From the NCBI RefSeq assembly GCF_013778505.1, contig NZ_JAAOWU010000016.1, positions 62,001-126,000 on the forward strand: a stretch of 64,000 nt of DNA. The letters run 5' to 3'. Numbering within the stretch: position 1 is the first letter of the stretch; each line of letters begins with the position of its first letter. Of this stretch, positions 42,655 to 51,986 are shown in pieces. The translations under genes and the position numbers were made by a program. The notes beneath the pieces were generated by a model, which was given only the letters and a program-made list of their open reading frames with translations, had not been told where the DNA came from and did no database searches. The stretch is from Pseudomonas sivasensis. GTDB lineage: Bacteria; Pseudomonadota; Gammaproteobacteria; Pseudomonadales; Pseudomonadaceae.

Positions 42655-43650
42655 TCAGTTGAAAACCGAGTCATAGGCAAACAACGCCGGTGCCCCACCG
42701 GTATGCAGGAAAATAATCGGGCCATCTTCAAAGCGCTGGCGCCCGATACCGTCCAGCAAGCCGGCCATGGCCTTGCCAGTGTAGACCGGGTCCAGCAGCA
42801 GGCCTTCCTGGCTCGCCAATAGCTTGACCGCCGAAAGGGTCCCGGCGTTCGGTTCGCCATAACGTGGGCCGAAGTATTCGTCCCACAGGATCACCTTGAA
42901 GGCTTCGGGGATATCCACGCCGAGCAACTCGGCAGTGCGTTCGGCCAGGCCCTGTACTTTGGGGCGCTGGGCTTCGTCGGTGCGCGATACGGTGACGCCG
43001 ACTACCGGTAAGTTCGGCAGTACTTCACTCAACGCCAAGGCCAGGCCGCTGTGGGTGCCCGCACTGCCGGACGCCAGTACCACGGCGGCGAATTCGATGC
43101 CGCTGTCTTCGATCTGCGCGGCCAGTTCCAGCCCGGCGCGCACATAACCTAAGGCGCCGAGGGCATTGGAGCCGCCGATGGGCACCAGGTACGGCTTCTT
43201 GCCGTTGCTGCGCAGGCGATCGGCGAGGGCGTTGAGTTGGTCGTCGACGTTATCGAGGTTTTCCACCAATTCCACCTTGGCGTCGAACAGCTCCAGCAGC
43301 AGGCGATTGCCGTTGCCCAGGTAGTTGGGGTCTTCGGTACCGGTGGGGTTTTCCAGCAGGGCCACGCAGCCTAGGCCGAGCTTGGCGGCAAGGGCGGCAG
43401 TCTGGCGTACGTGGTTGGACTGGATGGCACCGGCGGTCACCAGGGTGTCGGCCCCCTGAGCGATGGCGTCGGCGGCCAGATATTCGAGTTTGCGCAGTTT
43501 GTTGCCGCCCATCGCCAGTGGCGTGGTGTCGTCGCGCTTGACGTAGATGTCCCGTCCCAACCAGGTCGACAACCGTTCGAGTTTTTCCAGGGCGGTGGCA
43601 CCGCCGAGCAGGTCCAGGCGGTTAAAACGGTCGAGCTGTTGCTTGATCAT
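42655..43650 (-). CDS. dcyD: D-cysteine desulfhydrase (PLP enzyme)
   Basis: A 331-residue fold-type II PLP enzyme that converts D-cysteine to pyruvate, sulfide and ammonia. The PLP lysine is in GGNKLRKLEYL (about residue 51), with SNHVRQTAALAAKLGL, a phosphate-binding glycine loop (VLASGSAGTHSGLALA) and a C-terminal HTGGAPALFAYD. The ACC-deaminase family is close, but the setting beside the cystine importer supports DcyD. Confidence 0.92.
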   Translation of the reverse strand: MIKQQLDRFNRLDLLGGATALEKLERLSTWLGRDIYVKRDDTTPLAMGGNKLRKLEYLAADAIAQGADTLVTAGAIQSNHVRQTAALAAKLGLGCVALLENPTGTEDPNYLGNGNRLLLELFDAKVELVENLDNVDDQLNALADRLRSNGKKPYLVPIGGSNALGALGYVRAGLELAAQIEDSGIEFAAVVLASGSAGTHSGLALALSEVLPNLPVVGVTVSRTDEAQRPKVQGLAERTAELLGVDIPEAFKVILWDEYFGPRYGEPNAGTLSAVKLLASQEGLLLDPVYTGKAMAGLLDGIGRQRFEDGPIIFLHTGGAPALFAYDSVFN

Positions 43651-43816
43651 GGCTACGCACGGTGGCTAAGGGATGAAGCGACTATAGGCAGGCACTTTTC
43701 ATCGGGCAACCGTCAATCGCTTATGCCCGATGGTTCTTAGCATCACACCATTGGTTCTTAATGGCGGCCAGGGTGCATACCGTAAAGTGATGGCCATTAC
43801 GTCAGGAGTAAATACT

Positions 43817-44743
43817 GTGAGTGAGCGTTCCAGTCATTGGCAATTGCAGACCATTGTCAGCCAGTTGCGCGGCGCCCGGGACCAGTGGCGAACGCGCAAT
43901 GGCCGCTTGAGCGGCGAGCATGGCGGACGCGAATTGCCGTCCCGAGAAGCCGTTGCACAAATCCTCGAAGCGCTGTGCGGCGCGCTGTTCCCGATGCGCT
44001 TGGGGCCGGCGGATTTGCGTGAAGAAAGTGAAGATTTTTACGTCGGTCATACCCTCGACGTCGCGCTCAATGCGTTGCTCGCTCAGGCGCGTCTTGAGCT
44101 GCGTTATGCCGCGCGACAGGGCGGGCAGGATGACAGCCAGATCGATGCCCACGCCATCCGCCTGATCCAGGGTTTTGCCCTGGCCTTGCCGTCTCTGCGA
44201 AGCCTGCTGGACACCGACGTACTCGCCGCTTACCACGGCGACCCGGCCGCGCGCAGTGTGGATGAAGTGTTGCTGTGCTATCCGGGGATCCTGGCGGTGA
44301 TTCACCACCGTCTGGCCCACCACTTGTACCGCGCCGGCTTGCCGCTGCTGGCGCGGATCATTGCGGAAATCGCCCACTCGGCCACCGGCATCGACATCCA
44401 CCCCGGCGCGCAGATCGGCCCGAGCTTCTTTATCGACCATGGGACCGGTGTGGTCATTGGTGAAACCGCGATCATCGGCGAGCGGGTGCGCATCTACCAG
44501 GCCGTGACGTTGGGCGCCAAGCGCTTCCCGGCAGATGAAGATGGGCAGTTGCAGAAAGGCCATCCGCGTCACCCGATCGTCGAGGATGATGTGGTGATCT
44601 ACGCCGGGGCGACGATCCTCGGGCGGATCACCATCGGCAAGGGCTCGACCATTGGCGGTAATGTGTGGCTGACGCGCAGTGTGCCGGCTGAGGCGAACAT
44701 TACTCAGGCGAATCTGCAGCATGATGACGGGGCGCAGAAGTAA
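43817..44743 (+). CDS. epsC: Serine O-acetyltransferase EpsC-type
   Basis: A 308-residue acetyltransferase for the first step of cysteine synthesis (serine + acetyl-CoA to O-acetylserine). A GTG start at 43817 is chosen because AGGAG lies 8 bases upstream; an in-frame ATG at 43790 has no site. The C-terminal left-handed beta-helix shows the hexapeptide turns (IHPGAQIGPSFFIDHGTGVVIGETAIIGERVRI) and HPIVEDDVVIYAGATILG, typical of EpsC. It is divergent from dcyD over 166 bp. Confidence 0.92.
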   Translation: MSERSSHWQLQTIVSQLRGARDQWRTRNGRLSGEHGGRELPSREAVAQILEALCGALFPMRLGPADLREESEDFYVGHTLDVALNALLAQARLELRYAARQGGQDDSQIDAHAIRLIQGFALALPSLRSLLDTDVLAAYHGDPAARSVDEVLLCYPGILAVIHHRLAHHLYRAGLPLLARIIAEIAHSATGIDIHPGAQIGPSFFIDHGTGVVIGETAIIGERVRIYQAVTLGAKRFPADEDGQLQKGHPRHPIVEDDVVIYAGATILGRITIGKGSTIGGNVWLTRSVPAEANITQANLQHDDGAQK

Positions 44744-44761
44744 AACCTTACGCAGATCCCC

Positions 44762-44852
44762 TGTGGGAGGGGGCTTGCTCCCGATAGCGCGTGTCAGTTG
44801 GTACATTCATTGACTGATATGCCGCCATCGGGAGCAAGCCCCCTCCCACATT
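44762..44852. repeat. REPIN
   Basis: Inverted REP copies GTGGGAGGGGGCTTGCTCCC and GGGAGCAAGCCCCCTCCCAC downstream of epsC. Confidence 0.93.
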
Positions 44853-44984
44853 GTTAGCCTCACTCCAGATTTACCCCGCAATCGCTGAACGATTTGCCTC
44901 TCGCACCCGTCATACCAATCCTTGAGCTAGTGTAGGAATAACCGACCACTCAGCCCTGCGATTAGTCCAAAACCGCCTATCCAT

Positions 44985-45014
44985 GTTTAACTTGAATGTT
45001 CGTTCAAGTTAAAC
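44985..45014. promoter_or_regulatory. BetI-type operator palindrome upstream of betT
   Basis: GTTTAACTTGAA (44985-44996) and TTCAAGTTAAAC (45003-45014) form a perfect 12-bp inverted repeat around TGTTCG, about 100 bp before the transporter start. The TTGAA-N6-TTCAA core resembles the operators of the TetR-type choline sensor BetI. No betI gene is in the window, so the regulator would act in trans. Confidence 0.65.
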
Positions 45015-45106
45015 CCGGTGGTTCGCTGCCCGCTCACAACAGGAGGCTTACCTTTGCTGAGTCCGTTATTTACAGCCACATGCTCCAACCTCGGGGTGCA
45101 TCGCTC

Positions 45107-47107
45107 ATGAGTGCATCGTCCACCCCAGCCAGCGGCCAAGTGCGCATGAATGCGCCGGTTTTCTACTTCGCCGCGACCTTCATCCTGCTGTTCGGCATCA
45201 CTGTCATCGCTATCCCGCAACAGGCCGGTGCCTGGTTGCTGGCAGCGCAAAACTGGGCGGCCAATACGGTCGGCTGGTACTACATGCTGGCGATGACCCT
45301 GTATCTGGTCTTCGTGGTGGTCACCGCGCTATCGGGCTACGGCAAGATAAAACTCGGTGCCGACCACGACGAGCCCGAATTCAGTTATCTGTCCTGGGCC
45401 GGCATGCTGTTCGCCGCAGGGATCAGCATTACGCTGTTCTTCTTCTGCGTCTCCGAGCCGCTGACGCACTTGGTGCAGCCGCCCCAAGGCGCGCCGATGA
45501 ACGCCGATGCCGCGCGCCAAGCCATGCAGATTCTGTTTCTGCACTGGGGCCTGCACGGTTGGGGTGTGTTTGCGTTTGTCGGCATGGCGCTGGCGTATTT
45601 CGCCTACCGGCATAACCTGCCACTGGCGTTGCGTTCGGCGCTGTACCCGCTGATCGGTAAGCGCATCAACGGCCCTATCGGCTACGCGGTGGATGGCTTC
45701 GGCATCATTGCCACGGTGTTTGGTCTTGGCGCCGACATGGGCTTCGGCGTGCTGCACCTAAACTCCGGCCTCGACTACTTGTTTGGCATTGCCCACACCC
45801 AGTGGATTCAGGTCGGTTTGATCACCCTGATGATGGGCGCGGCGATCCTTGTTGCAGTGGCCGGCGTCGATAAGGGCGTGCGGGTGATGTCCGACATCAA
45901 CATGCTGCTGGCCTGCGCGCTGCTGCTGTTTGTGTTGTTTGCCGGGCCTACCCAGCACTTGCTCAACACCTTGATCCAGAACATCGGTGACTACCTCGGC
46001 GCGCTGCCGACCAAGAGTTTCGACGTCTACGCCTACGACAAGCCGAGCGACTGGCTGGGCGGTTGGACGGTGTTCTACTGGGCCTGGTGGATCGCATGGT
46101 CACCGTTCGTGGGCCTGTTTATCGCGCGGATTTCCCGTGGCCGCACCATCCGCGAATTCGTGTTCGGCGTGCTGCTGATCCCGCTGGGCTTTACCCTGGC
46201 GTGGATGTCGATCTTCGGCAACAGCGCCATCGACCAAGTGCTCAACCACGGCATGACCGCGCTCGGCCAGTCGGCCATCGATGACCCGTCGATGAGCCTC
46301 TACCTGCTGCTGGAAACCTATCCGTGGAGCAAAACCGTTATCGCGGTGACCGTGTTTATCAGCTTCGTGTTCTTCGTCACCTCGGCGGATTCGGGCACGG
46401 TAGTTTTGTCGACGCTGTCGTCCAAAGGCGGCAACGCCGATGAAGACGGGCCGAAATGGCTGCGGGTGTTCTGGGGTGCGATGACCGCGCTGGTCACCAG
46501 TGCGTTGCTGTTTGCTGGCAGTATCGACTCGCTGAAATCGGCGGTGGTGCTGACCTCGCTGCCGTTCTCACTGATTTTGTTGCTGATGATGTGGGGGCTG
46601 CACAAGGCTTTCTATCTGGAGTCGCAAAAGCAGATCGCCCAGTTGCATTCCTTGGCGCCGATCTCGGCTTCGCGTAAAGGCAAGGGCGGCTGGCGCCAGC
46701 GCTTGAGCCAGGCGGTGCATTTCCCATCGCGCGATGAGGTGTACCGCTTCCTTGAATCGACGGTGCGCCCGGCGATTGAAGAAGTGACGGCGGTGTTTGT
46801 CGAGAAGGGACTTTCGGTGGTCACCCAACCGGATCCATCCAACGACAGCGTGAGCCTGGAAATCGGCCATGGCGAGGAGCATCCGTTCATCTACCAGGTG
46901 CAAATGCGCGGCTACTTCACGCCGTCGTTTGCCCGTGGCGGCATGGGCTCCAAAGAGATCAACAACCGCCGCTATTACCGGGCGGAAGTGCACTTGAGTG
47001 AGGGCAGCCAGGACTACGACCTGGTGGGCTACACCAAGGAGCAGATCATCAACGACATCCTCGACCAGTACGAGCGGCACCTGCAGTTCCTGCACCTGGT
47101 GCGCTAG
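45107..47107 (+). CDS. betT: BCCT-family choline/betaine transporter, BetT-type
   Basis: A 666-residue transporter with 12 membrane segments and a C-terminal cytoplasmic domain of about 150 residues, the length of osmoregulated BetT-type proteins. The BCCT signature region reads FYWAWWIAWSPFVGLFIARISRGRTIREF. The start at 45107 (MSASSTPASGQV) is chosen by comparison with relatives; ribosome binding sites are weak and a start at 45080 is possible. A BetI-like palindrome upstream supports choline import. Sulfonium or sulfo-betaine substrates are conceivable in this neighbourhood but unsupported. Confidence 0.9.
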   Translation: MSASSTPASGQVRMNAPVFYFAATFILLFGITVIAIPQQAGAWLLAAQNWAANTVGWYYMLAMTLYLVFVVVTALSGYGKIKLGADHDEPEFSYLSWAGMLFAAGISITLFFFCVSEPLTHLVQPPQGAPMNADAARQAMQILFLHWGLHGWGVFAFVGMALAYFAYRHNLPLALRSALYPLIGKRINGPIGYAVDGFGIIATVFGLGADMGFGVLHLNSGLDYLFGIAHTQWIQVGLITLMMGAAILVAVAGVDKGVRVMSDINMLLACALLLFVLFAGPTQHLLNTLIQNIGDYLGALPTKSFDVYAYDKPSDWLGGWTVFYWAWWIAWSPFVGLFIARISRGRTIREFVFGVLLIPLGFTLAWMSIFGNSAIDQVLNHGMTALGQSAIDDPSMSLYLLLETYPWSKTVIAVTVFISFVFFVTSADSGTVVLSTLSSKGGNADEDGPKWLRVFWGAMTALVTSALLFAGSIDSLKSAVVLTSLPFSLILLLMMWGLHKAFYLESQKQIAQLHSLAPISASRKGKGGWRQRLSQAVHFPSRDEVYRFLESTVRPAIEEVTAVFVEKGLSVVTQPDPSNDSVSLEIGHGEEHPFIYQVQMRGYFTPSFARGGMGSKEINNRRYYRAEVHLSEGSQDYDLVGYTKEQIINDILDQYERHLQFLHLVR

Positions 47108-47235
47108 GTTTTGCGCAGGCCGGCGGTGACGTTGGGCTTGCGTGAAATTGCAGTTTTTTATGAGTCTTATCGTTCCTCTGGCGTAGGACTTTGCTGTACA
47201 ACGAAAGGGCAGACTTAAGCGATTCAGCTGGTTAA

Positions 47236-47267
47236 AAGGCCTGGGAATAACCTTATTCCCAGGCCTT
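47236..47267. terminator. Strong hairpin between betT and the aldo/keto reductase
   Basis: AAGGCCTGGGAATAA (47236-47250) pairs perfectly with TTATTCCCAGGCCTT (47253-47267) around a 2-base loop, flanked by AAAA on the left and a short ATTT on the right. The stem is very strong but lacks a long T-run, so termination is likely rather than certain. It ends 27 bp before the reductase ATG. Confidence 0.65.
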
Positions 47268-47294
47268 ATTTGCCCTAGACCCAGAGAGGATTCG

Positions 47295-48332
47295 ATGACG
47301 TACATTGCTGCCGAAAACCGCTATGAATCTATTCCGTATCGCCGCGTAGGCCGAAGTGGATTGGTGCTGCCTGCACTGTCCCTAGGGCTGTGGCACAACT
47401 TTGGCGACAGCACCCCGATCGACACCCAGCGCGCCCTGTTGCGCACGGCGTTCGACCTGGGTATCAACCACTTCGACCTGGCTAATAACTACGGCCCGCC
47501 TTACGGCAGCGCCGAGATCAATTTCGGTCGTTTGCTGCGTGAAGACTTCAAGCAGTACCGCGACGAATTGATTATCTCCAGCAAGGCCGGTTGGGACATG
47601 TGGCCCGGCCCTTACGGCCAGGGCGGCGGTTCGCGCAAATACGTGCTGGCCAGCCTGGACCAAAGCCTGCAGCGCCTGGGCGTCGACTATGTGGATATTT
47701 TCTACTCCCACCGCTTTGACGCCGACACCCCGCTTGAAGAAACCGCCAGCGCCCTCGCCACCGCCGTGCAACAAGGCAAGGCGTTGTACATCGGCATTTC
47801 GTCGTATTCCGGCGTGAAGACTCGCGAAATCGCTGCGCTGCTCAAGGAGTGGAAGGTACCGCTGCTGATCCACCAGCCGGCCTACAACCTGCTCAACCGC
47901 TGGGTGGAAAAAGACCTGCTCGACACCACCGAGGAACTCGGCGCCGGCGTGATCGCTTTTACGCCACTGGCTCAGGGTTTGTTGACCGACAAGTACCTCA
48001 ACGGTGTGCCGGCTGATGCACGGGTCAATCGCCCGGGCGGTGGTTCGTTGCAGGCCAAGCACTTGTCCGACGCCAACATCGCCCATGTGCGTGCGCTGAA
48101 CGAAATCGCCCAGCGCCGTGGTCAGAGCCTGGCGCAGCTGGCACTGGCGTGGACGCTGCGTGATCCACGGGTCACCAGTGCGCTGATCGGCGCGAGCCGG
48201 CCGGAGCAGATTATCGAGAACGTCGGAGCGTTGAAGAACTTGAGCTTCACTGCGGAAGAACTGGCGGAGATTGATCGGTTTGCGCAGGAAGGCGGGATAA
48301 ACCTGTGGGAAAAGCCATCGACCGCTGAATAA
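47295..48332 (+). CDS. Aldo/keto reductase, YghZ (L-glyceraldehyde 3-phosphate reductase) type
   Basis: A 345-residue NADPH-dependent reductase. GHNFGD-type start (SLGLWHNFGDSTPIDTQRALL), catalytic Asp and Tyr in FDLANNYGPPYG, Lys in ISSKAGWDMW, His in FYSHRFD, and the C-terminal cofactor motif SALIGASRPEQI. The LANNYGPPYGSAE and MWPGPYG blocks are specific to the YghZ/MgrA branch. AGAGAGGA precedes the ATG. Role in this context unknown. Confidence 0.92.
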   Translation: MTYIAAENRYESIPYRRVGRSGLVLPALSLGLWHNFGDSTPIDTQRALLRTAFDLGINHFDLANNYGPPYGSAEINFGRLLREDFKQYRDELIISSKAGWDMWPGPYGQGGGSRKYVLASLDQSLQRLGVDYVDIFYSHRFDADTPLEETASALATAVQQGKALYIGISSYSGVKTREIAALLKEWKVPLLIHQPAYNLLNRWVEKDLLDTTEELGAGVIAFTPLAQGLLTDKYLNGVPADARVNRPGGGSLQAKHLSDANIAHVRALNEIAQRRGQSLAQLALAWTLRDPRVTSALIGASRPEQIIENVGALKNLSFTAEELAEIDRFAQEGGINLWEKPSTAE

Positions 48333-48349
48333 TTTGGTATGACTCGGTC

Positions 48350-48382
48350 AATGTAGGAGGGGGCAAGCCCCCTCCCACATTT
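48350..48382. repeat. Compact REP hairpin
   Basis: GTAGGAGGGGGC and GCCCCCTCCCAC are joined by only a few bases. It looks like a REPIN that lost its central loop, and could act as a bidirectional terminator between the convergent reductase and tauD. Confidence 0.8.
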
Positions 48383-48397
48383 GATGTGCTGTGTGGT

Positions 48398-49234
48398 TTA
48401 GAACGGCACGTCCCCAAGAATCGTCGCCCGATGCATCACCCGCCGCTGCGGCCGGTAGTCATCCACCGCGTAATGCTGGGTCACGCGGTTGTCCCAGAAC
48501 GCCACGTCGTTCTCCTGCCAGCGCCAGCGGATAGTGAATTCGGGGCGCGTCGCGTGGGCGAATAACAGCTTAAGAATCGCCTCGCTTTCCGCCGGTTCCA
48601 GTTCATTGATCCTGGTCGTGAACCCGTCGCTGACAAACAGCGACTTGCGTCCACTCACCGGGTGAGTACGCACCACCGGGTGGGACAGCGGCGGGTTCTT
48701 CTTACGGGTTTCTTCCCAGCGCAACAGGTCTTCGGCGGTGTTGCCGAAGCGCTCCAGCGGAAAAGACTTGGTGAAATCGTGGGTGGCGGTGAGGCCGTTG
48801 AGCAACGCCTTAAACGGCTCGGACAACGCCTCATACGCCGCAATACCACTGGCCCACAACGTGTCGCCACCAAACGCCGGCAGCAGCTTGGCGCTAAGCA
48901 CCGCGCCGAGCGCCGGGGTGGGCAGGAAGGTCACGTCGGTGTGCCACACGGCGTTGTCGCGTACGTCGGTGACGGCGGTGTCGAGGATCAGCACTTCGGG
49001 CTGTTCCGGCACGTTGGGGTAGATCGGGTGGATGTGCAGGTCGCCGAAGTTCGCCGCGAACCGCGCCTGTTGCTGCGGGGTGATCGGCTGGTCACGGAAG
49101 AACAGCACCGAGTGGCGGAGTAACGCCTGCTCGATGGCATCGCGGTGTTCGGCGCTCAGCGGCTGGGTAATATCGACGCCACTGATCTGGGCGCCCAAGG
49201 CAGTGCTCAATGGGGTAACGGTCAGGCTGCTCAT
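48398..49234 (-). CDS. tauD: Taurine dioxygenase (2-oxoglutarate/Fe(II)-dependent)
   Basis: A 278-residue oxygenase that releases sulfite from taurine or related sulfonates. The start at 49234 (MSSLTVTPLSTALGAQISGVDI) is chosen over the longer frame from 49267. Iron ligands: HTD in AVWHTDVTFLP and a distal His in RRVMHRATI; a conserved Arg for 2-oxoglutarate lies just before it. It is the last gene of tauABCD, 11 bp after tauC. Substrate range within sulfonates cannot be told. Confidence 0.93.
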   Translation of the reverse strand: MSSLTVTPLSTALGAQISGVDITQPLSAEHRDAIEQALLRHSVLFFRDQPITPQQQARFAANFGDLHIHPIYPNVPEQPEVLILDTAVTDVRDNAVWHTDVTFLPTPALGAVLSAKLLPAFGGDTLWASGIAAYEALSEPFKALLNGLTATHDFTKSFPLERFGNTAEDLLRWEETRKKNPPLSHPVVRTHPVSGRKSLFVSDGFTTRINELEPAESEAILKLLFAHATRPEFTIRWRWQENDVAFWDNRVTQHYAVDDYRPQRRVMHRATILGDVPF

Positions 49235-49245
49235 GCGGTTCTCAC

Positions 49246-50082
49246 TCAATGTGCCTGGCCATGCCAAGGCACTAACTTACGCTGCAGGGCACGCAGGCCC
49301 ATTTCCATGGCGAAGGCGATCAGAGCGATCACCAGGATCCCCAGCACCACCACATCGGTGACCAGGAACTGCGCCGCCGACTGCACCATAAAGCCCAGGC
49401 CGCTTGTGGCGGCGATCAGCTCGGCAGCGACCAAGGTCGACCAGCCCACACCCAGTCCGATGCGCACGCCGGTGAGGATGTCAGGCAGGGCGCTTGGCAG
49501 GATCACATGGCGAATCAGCTGGGCGCGGGTGGCGCCCAACGACTGCGCGGCGCGCAATTTGGCCGGGTCGACGGTGCGTACGCCGGTCGCGGTGGCGATG
49601 GCAATCGGTGCGAAGATCGCGAGGTAAATCAGCAGCACTTTAGACAGCTCACCGATGCCGCACCAAATCACAATCAGCGGCAGGTAGGCCAAAGGTGGAA
49701 TCGGTCGGTAGAACTCGATCAGCGGGTCGAGAATGCCTCGGGCAATGCGATTGGAACCGATGGCGATGCCCACCGGCACGGCGGTCAGCACCGCGAAGCC
49801 CAGGCCCAGGCCGATACGGCTGAGGCTTGCGCCCAGGTGTTGCCACAGAGTGGAGTCCATATAGCCCGTGGTCGCGAGCAACCAGCCTTTTTGCAGCACG
49901 GCGGACGGCGGTGGCAGGAGCAGCGGTTCGATCAAACCGGTGGCGGTCACCCCCCACCAAATTGCCAGGAGCGCGGCCAGTGTCAGCAGGCTGATCCAGC
50001 GTGTGCTTAAGCTGCGGCGCACCGCAATGACCGCGTGCGTCACCGGCTTGGCGGCGGTGGCGGGAAGTTCGTAGCTGCTCAT
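49246..50082 (-). CDS. tauC: Taurine ABC transporter permease
   Basis: A 278-residue SsuC/TauC-type permease with about six membrane segments. Motifs IWWGVTATGLIEPLLLPPPSAVL, FYRPIPPLAYLPLIVIWCGIGELSKVLLI and the EAA loop (RAAQSLGATRAQLIRHVILPSALP). Its start overlaps the tauB stop (ATGA). Confidence 0.93.
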   Translation of the reverse strand: MSSYELPATAAKPVTHAVIAVRRSLSTRWISLLTLAALLAIWWGVTATGLIEPLLLPPPSAVLQKGWLLATTGYMDSTLWQHLGASLSRIGLGLGFAVLTAVPVGIAIGSNRIARGILDPLIEFYRPIPPLAYLPLIVIWCGIGELSKVLLIYLAIFAPIAIATATGVRTVDPAKLRAAQSLGATRAQLIRHVILPSALPDILTGVRIGLGVGWSTLVAAELIAATSGLGFMVQSAAQFLVTDVVVLGILVIALIAFAMEMGLRALQRKLVPWHGQAH

Positions 50083-50858
50083 GCGGACACCTGCCGTTGG
50101 GAGAACACTTTGCCCAGCACGTGTTCGCGGGTCTCGATAAAGCGCGGGTCGGACTTGATCGCCCGCGCCGACTCACCCGCCGCATAGCGTTGGCCGAAGT
50201 CCAGGTGCAGGCGTTCCACGATCTGGCCTGGGTTGGGCGCCAGCAGGATCAAATCAGTGGCGAGGAATACGGCTTCTTCGATGTCATGGGTAATCAGGAA
50301 CACAGGCTTGGCCGTGCGGCGCCAGACTTGCAGCAACAACTCCTGCATCTGTTCGCGGGTGAAGGCATCGAGGGCGCCGAAGGGTTCGTCCATCAGCAGC
50401 ACACGCGGGTCTGCCGCCAAGGCGCGCGCCAGGCCGACGCGTTGCTTCTGGCCGCCGGAGAGCTGCCAGATACGGCGGCTGTCGAAACCCGCCAGGTCCA
50501 CCAGCGCGAGCATTTCCCTGGCACGTACTTCACGTTGGGCCTTGGGTATGCCGGCCAATTCGAGGCCGAAGCCGACATTGGCCAACACATCCTGCCAGGG
50601 CAGCAACGCATCGTCCTGGAACACCACGCCACGCTCGGCGCTGGGGCCTTTGACCGGCACGCCATCAAGGGTAATGCGCCCGGCAGAAGGTTCGACAAAA
50701 CCGGCAATCAGGTTCAACAGCGAGGTCTTGCCACTGCCGGACGGCCCGAGGGCCACCAGCAATTGCTGGGGCCCAAGGTCGAGTGAAATATCCGCCAGTA
50801 CCGGTTCCGGGGCGCCTGGGTACTGTGCGCTGATGCGCTCCAGTTGTAGCAAGGCCAT
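50079..50858 (-). CDS. tauB: Taurine ABC transporter ATPase
   Basis: A 259-residue ATPase of the nitrate/sulfonate/taurine type. Walker A GPSGSGKTS, Q-loop VFQDDALLPWQ, signature LSGGQKQRVGLARAL, Walker B VLLMDEPFGALD and H-loop ITHDIEEAV. It sits 13 bp after tauA and overlaps tauC. Confidence 0.94.
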   Translation of the reverse strand: MALLQLERISAQYPGAPEPVLADISLDLGPQQLLVALGPSGSGKTSLLNLIAGFVEPSAGRITLDGVPVKGPSAERGVVFQDDALLPWQDVLANVGFGLELAGIPKAQREVRAREMLALVDLAGFDSRRIWQLSGGQKQRVGLARALAADPRVLLMDEPFGALDAFTREQMQELLLQVWRRTAKPVFLITHDIEEAVFLATDLILLAPNPGQIVERLHLDFGQRYAAGESARAIKSDPRFIETREHVLGKVFSQRQVSA

Positions 50859-50871
50859 CGCGATGAACTCC

Positions 50872-51849
50872 TCAGTTAGTAATGAACTTGGCGCTGACGT
50901 AAGGCGCGTAGTCCGGCAGCACGGCGTCGACCTTGCCTTGTTCCTTGAGGAACGCAGCCGTATCGGTCACGGCCTTGGTAGTCGGGGCGCCCAGCAGGGT
51001 CACTTGGTCAGCGGCCAGCGGGTAGACGTTGCCTTGCAACAACAGCGGGATATCGCTGGCCTTAGCGCCGGATAGCTTCACCAGCTTGTCGACGTTGCCT
51101 TTGTCGGCGAGCCAGGCTTGTGGGTCTTTGCGGTAGGCGGCGTAGGCATCCAGAGTGACTTTGGCGAAGGCCGTGACGATTTCCGGGTGCTTCTCGGCAA
51201 AATCCTTACGCACGATCCACGCATCGAACGTTGGCGCGCCGAACTTGGCCAGCTCGCCAGAGGTGATCAGCACTTTGCCGTTCTCCTTGGCCACACCCAA
51301 CGCGGGATCCCACACGTAGGTGGCGTCGATATCACCGCGCTTCCAGGCGGCGATGATCGCCGGTGGCGCGAGGTTGAGGATGGTCACTTTCGACGGGTCG
51401 ATGTTCCAGTGCTTGAGTGCGGCCAACAGGCTGTAGTGGCCAGTGGAGACGAAGGGCACGGCGATCTTTTTGCCGATCAGGTCCTGGGGGCTGTTGATCC
51501 CCGAACCGGTGCGTGCCACCAGGGCTTCGGCACCGCCAATCTGGGTGGCGACGAGGAAGGTTTCCACTGGCACTTTGCGGGTGATCGCCGCGGTCAGCGG
51601 GCTGGAACCGAGGTAGCCGATCTGCACGTCACCGGAGGCGATGGCGGCAATGATGTCGGCGCCATTGTCGAATTTGCGCCAATCAATTTTGGCGTTGGTG
51701 GCTTTTTCATACGCGCCGTCGGCCTGGGCGACTTTGGCCGGATCCACGGTGGTCTGGTAAGCGATGGTCACATCCGCCGCCTGGGCAAACAGGCTGGCAC
51801 CGGCCAGGGACAACGCCGCCAAGAGGCGCAGGGGGGTTAAAAGTTTCAA
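50872..51849 (-). CDS. tauA: Taurine ABC transporter substrate-binding protein
   Basis: A 325-residue periplasmic protein. The start is taken as TTG at 51849 because GAGGAG lies 7 bases upstream; reading from 51864 would translate that very site. The signal peptide (LAALSLAGASLFAQA) is followed by DVTIAYQTTVDPAKVAQADG, the TauA start, and IASGDVQIGYLGSSPLTAAITRKVPVETF. It binds taurine for TauBC. First gene of the operon. Confidence 0.92.
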   Translation of the reverse strand: MKLLTPLRLLAALSLAGASLFAQAADVTIAYQTTVDPAKVAQADGAYEKATNAKIDWRKFDNGADIIAAIASGDVQIGYLGSSPLTAAITRKVPVETFLVATQIGGAEALVARTGSGINSPQDLIGKKIAVPFVSTGHYSLLAALKHWNIDPSKVTILNLAPPAIIAAWKRGDIDATYVWDPALGVAKENGKVLITSGELAKFGAPTFDAWIVRKDFAEKHPEIVTAFAKVTLDAYAAYRKDPQAWLADKGNVDKLVKLSGAKASDIPLLLQGNVYPLAADQVTLLGAPTTKAVTDTAAFLKEQGKVDAVLPDYAPYVSAKFITN

Positions 51850-51894
51850 GGGGAAGCTCCTCAATCAGGCGGCCGAGGGTCGGCGTGAGAGGAG

Positions 51895-51950
51895 ACTAAA
51901 TGATCTAAGAATCCGAAAATAAATAACATTTTCGAATTAGCTTATGTGGG
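51895..51950 (-). promoter_or_regulatory. AT-rich promoter region of tauABCD
   Basis: On the minus strand, CTAATTCGAAAATG (51925-51938) then TTATTTATTTTCGG, 60-90 bp before the tauA start. The ATTC plus A-run resembles the sfnB-like and tcyJ upstream regions. Control by CysB (or Cbl-like regulator) under sulfate limitation is expected from the family and not shown directly. Confidence 0.45.
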
Positions 51951-51986
51951 GAAAGGTTGAAGCAAGTCTTGAGCTTGATGAGGGCA

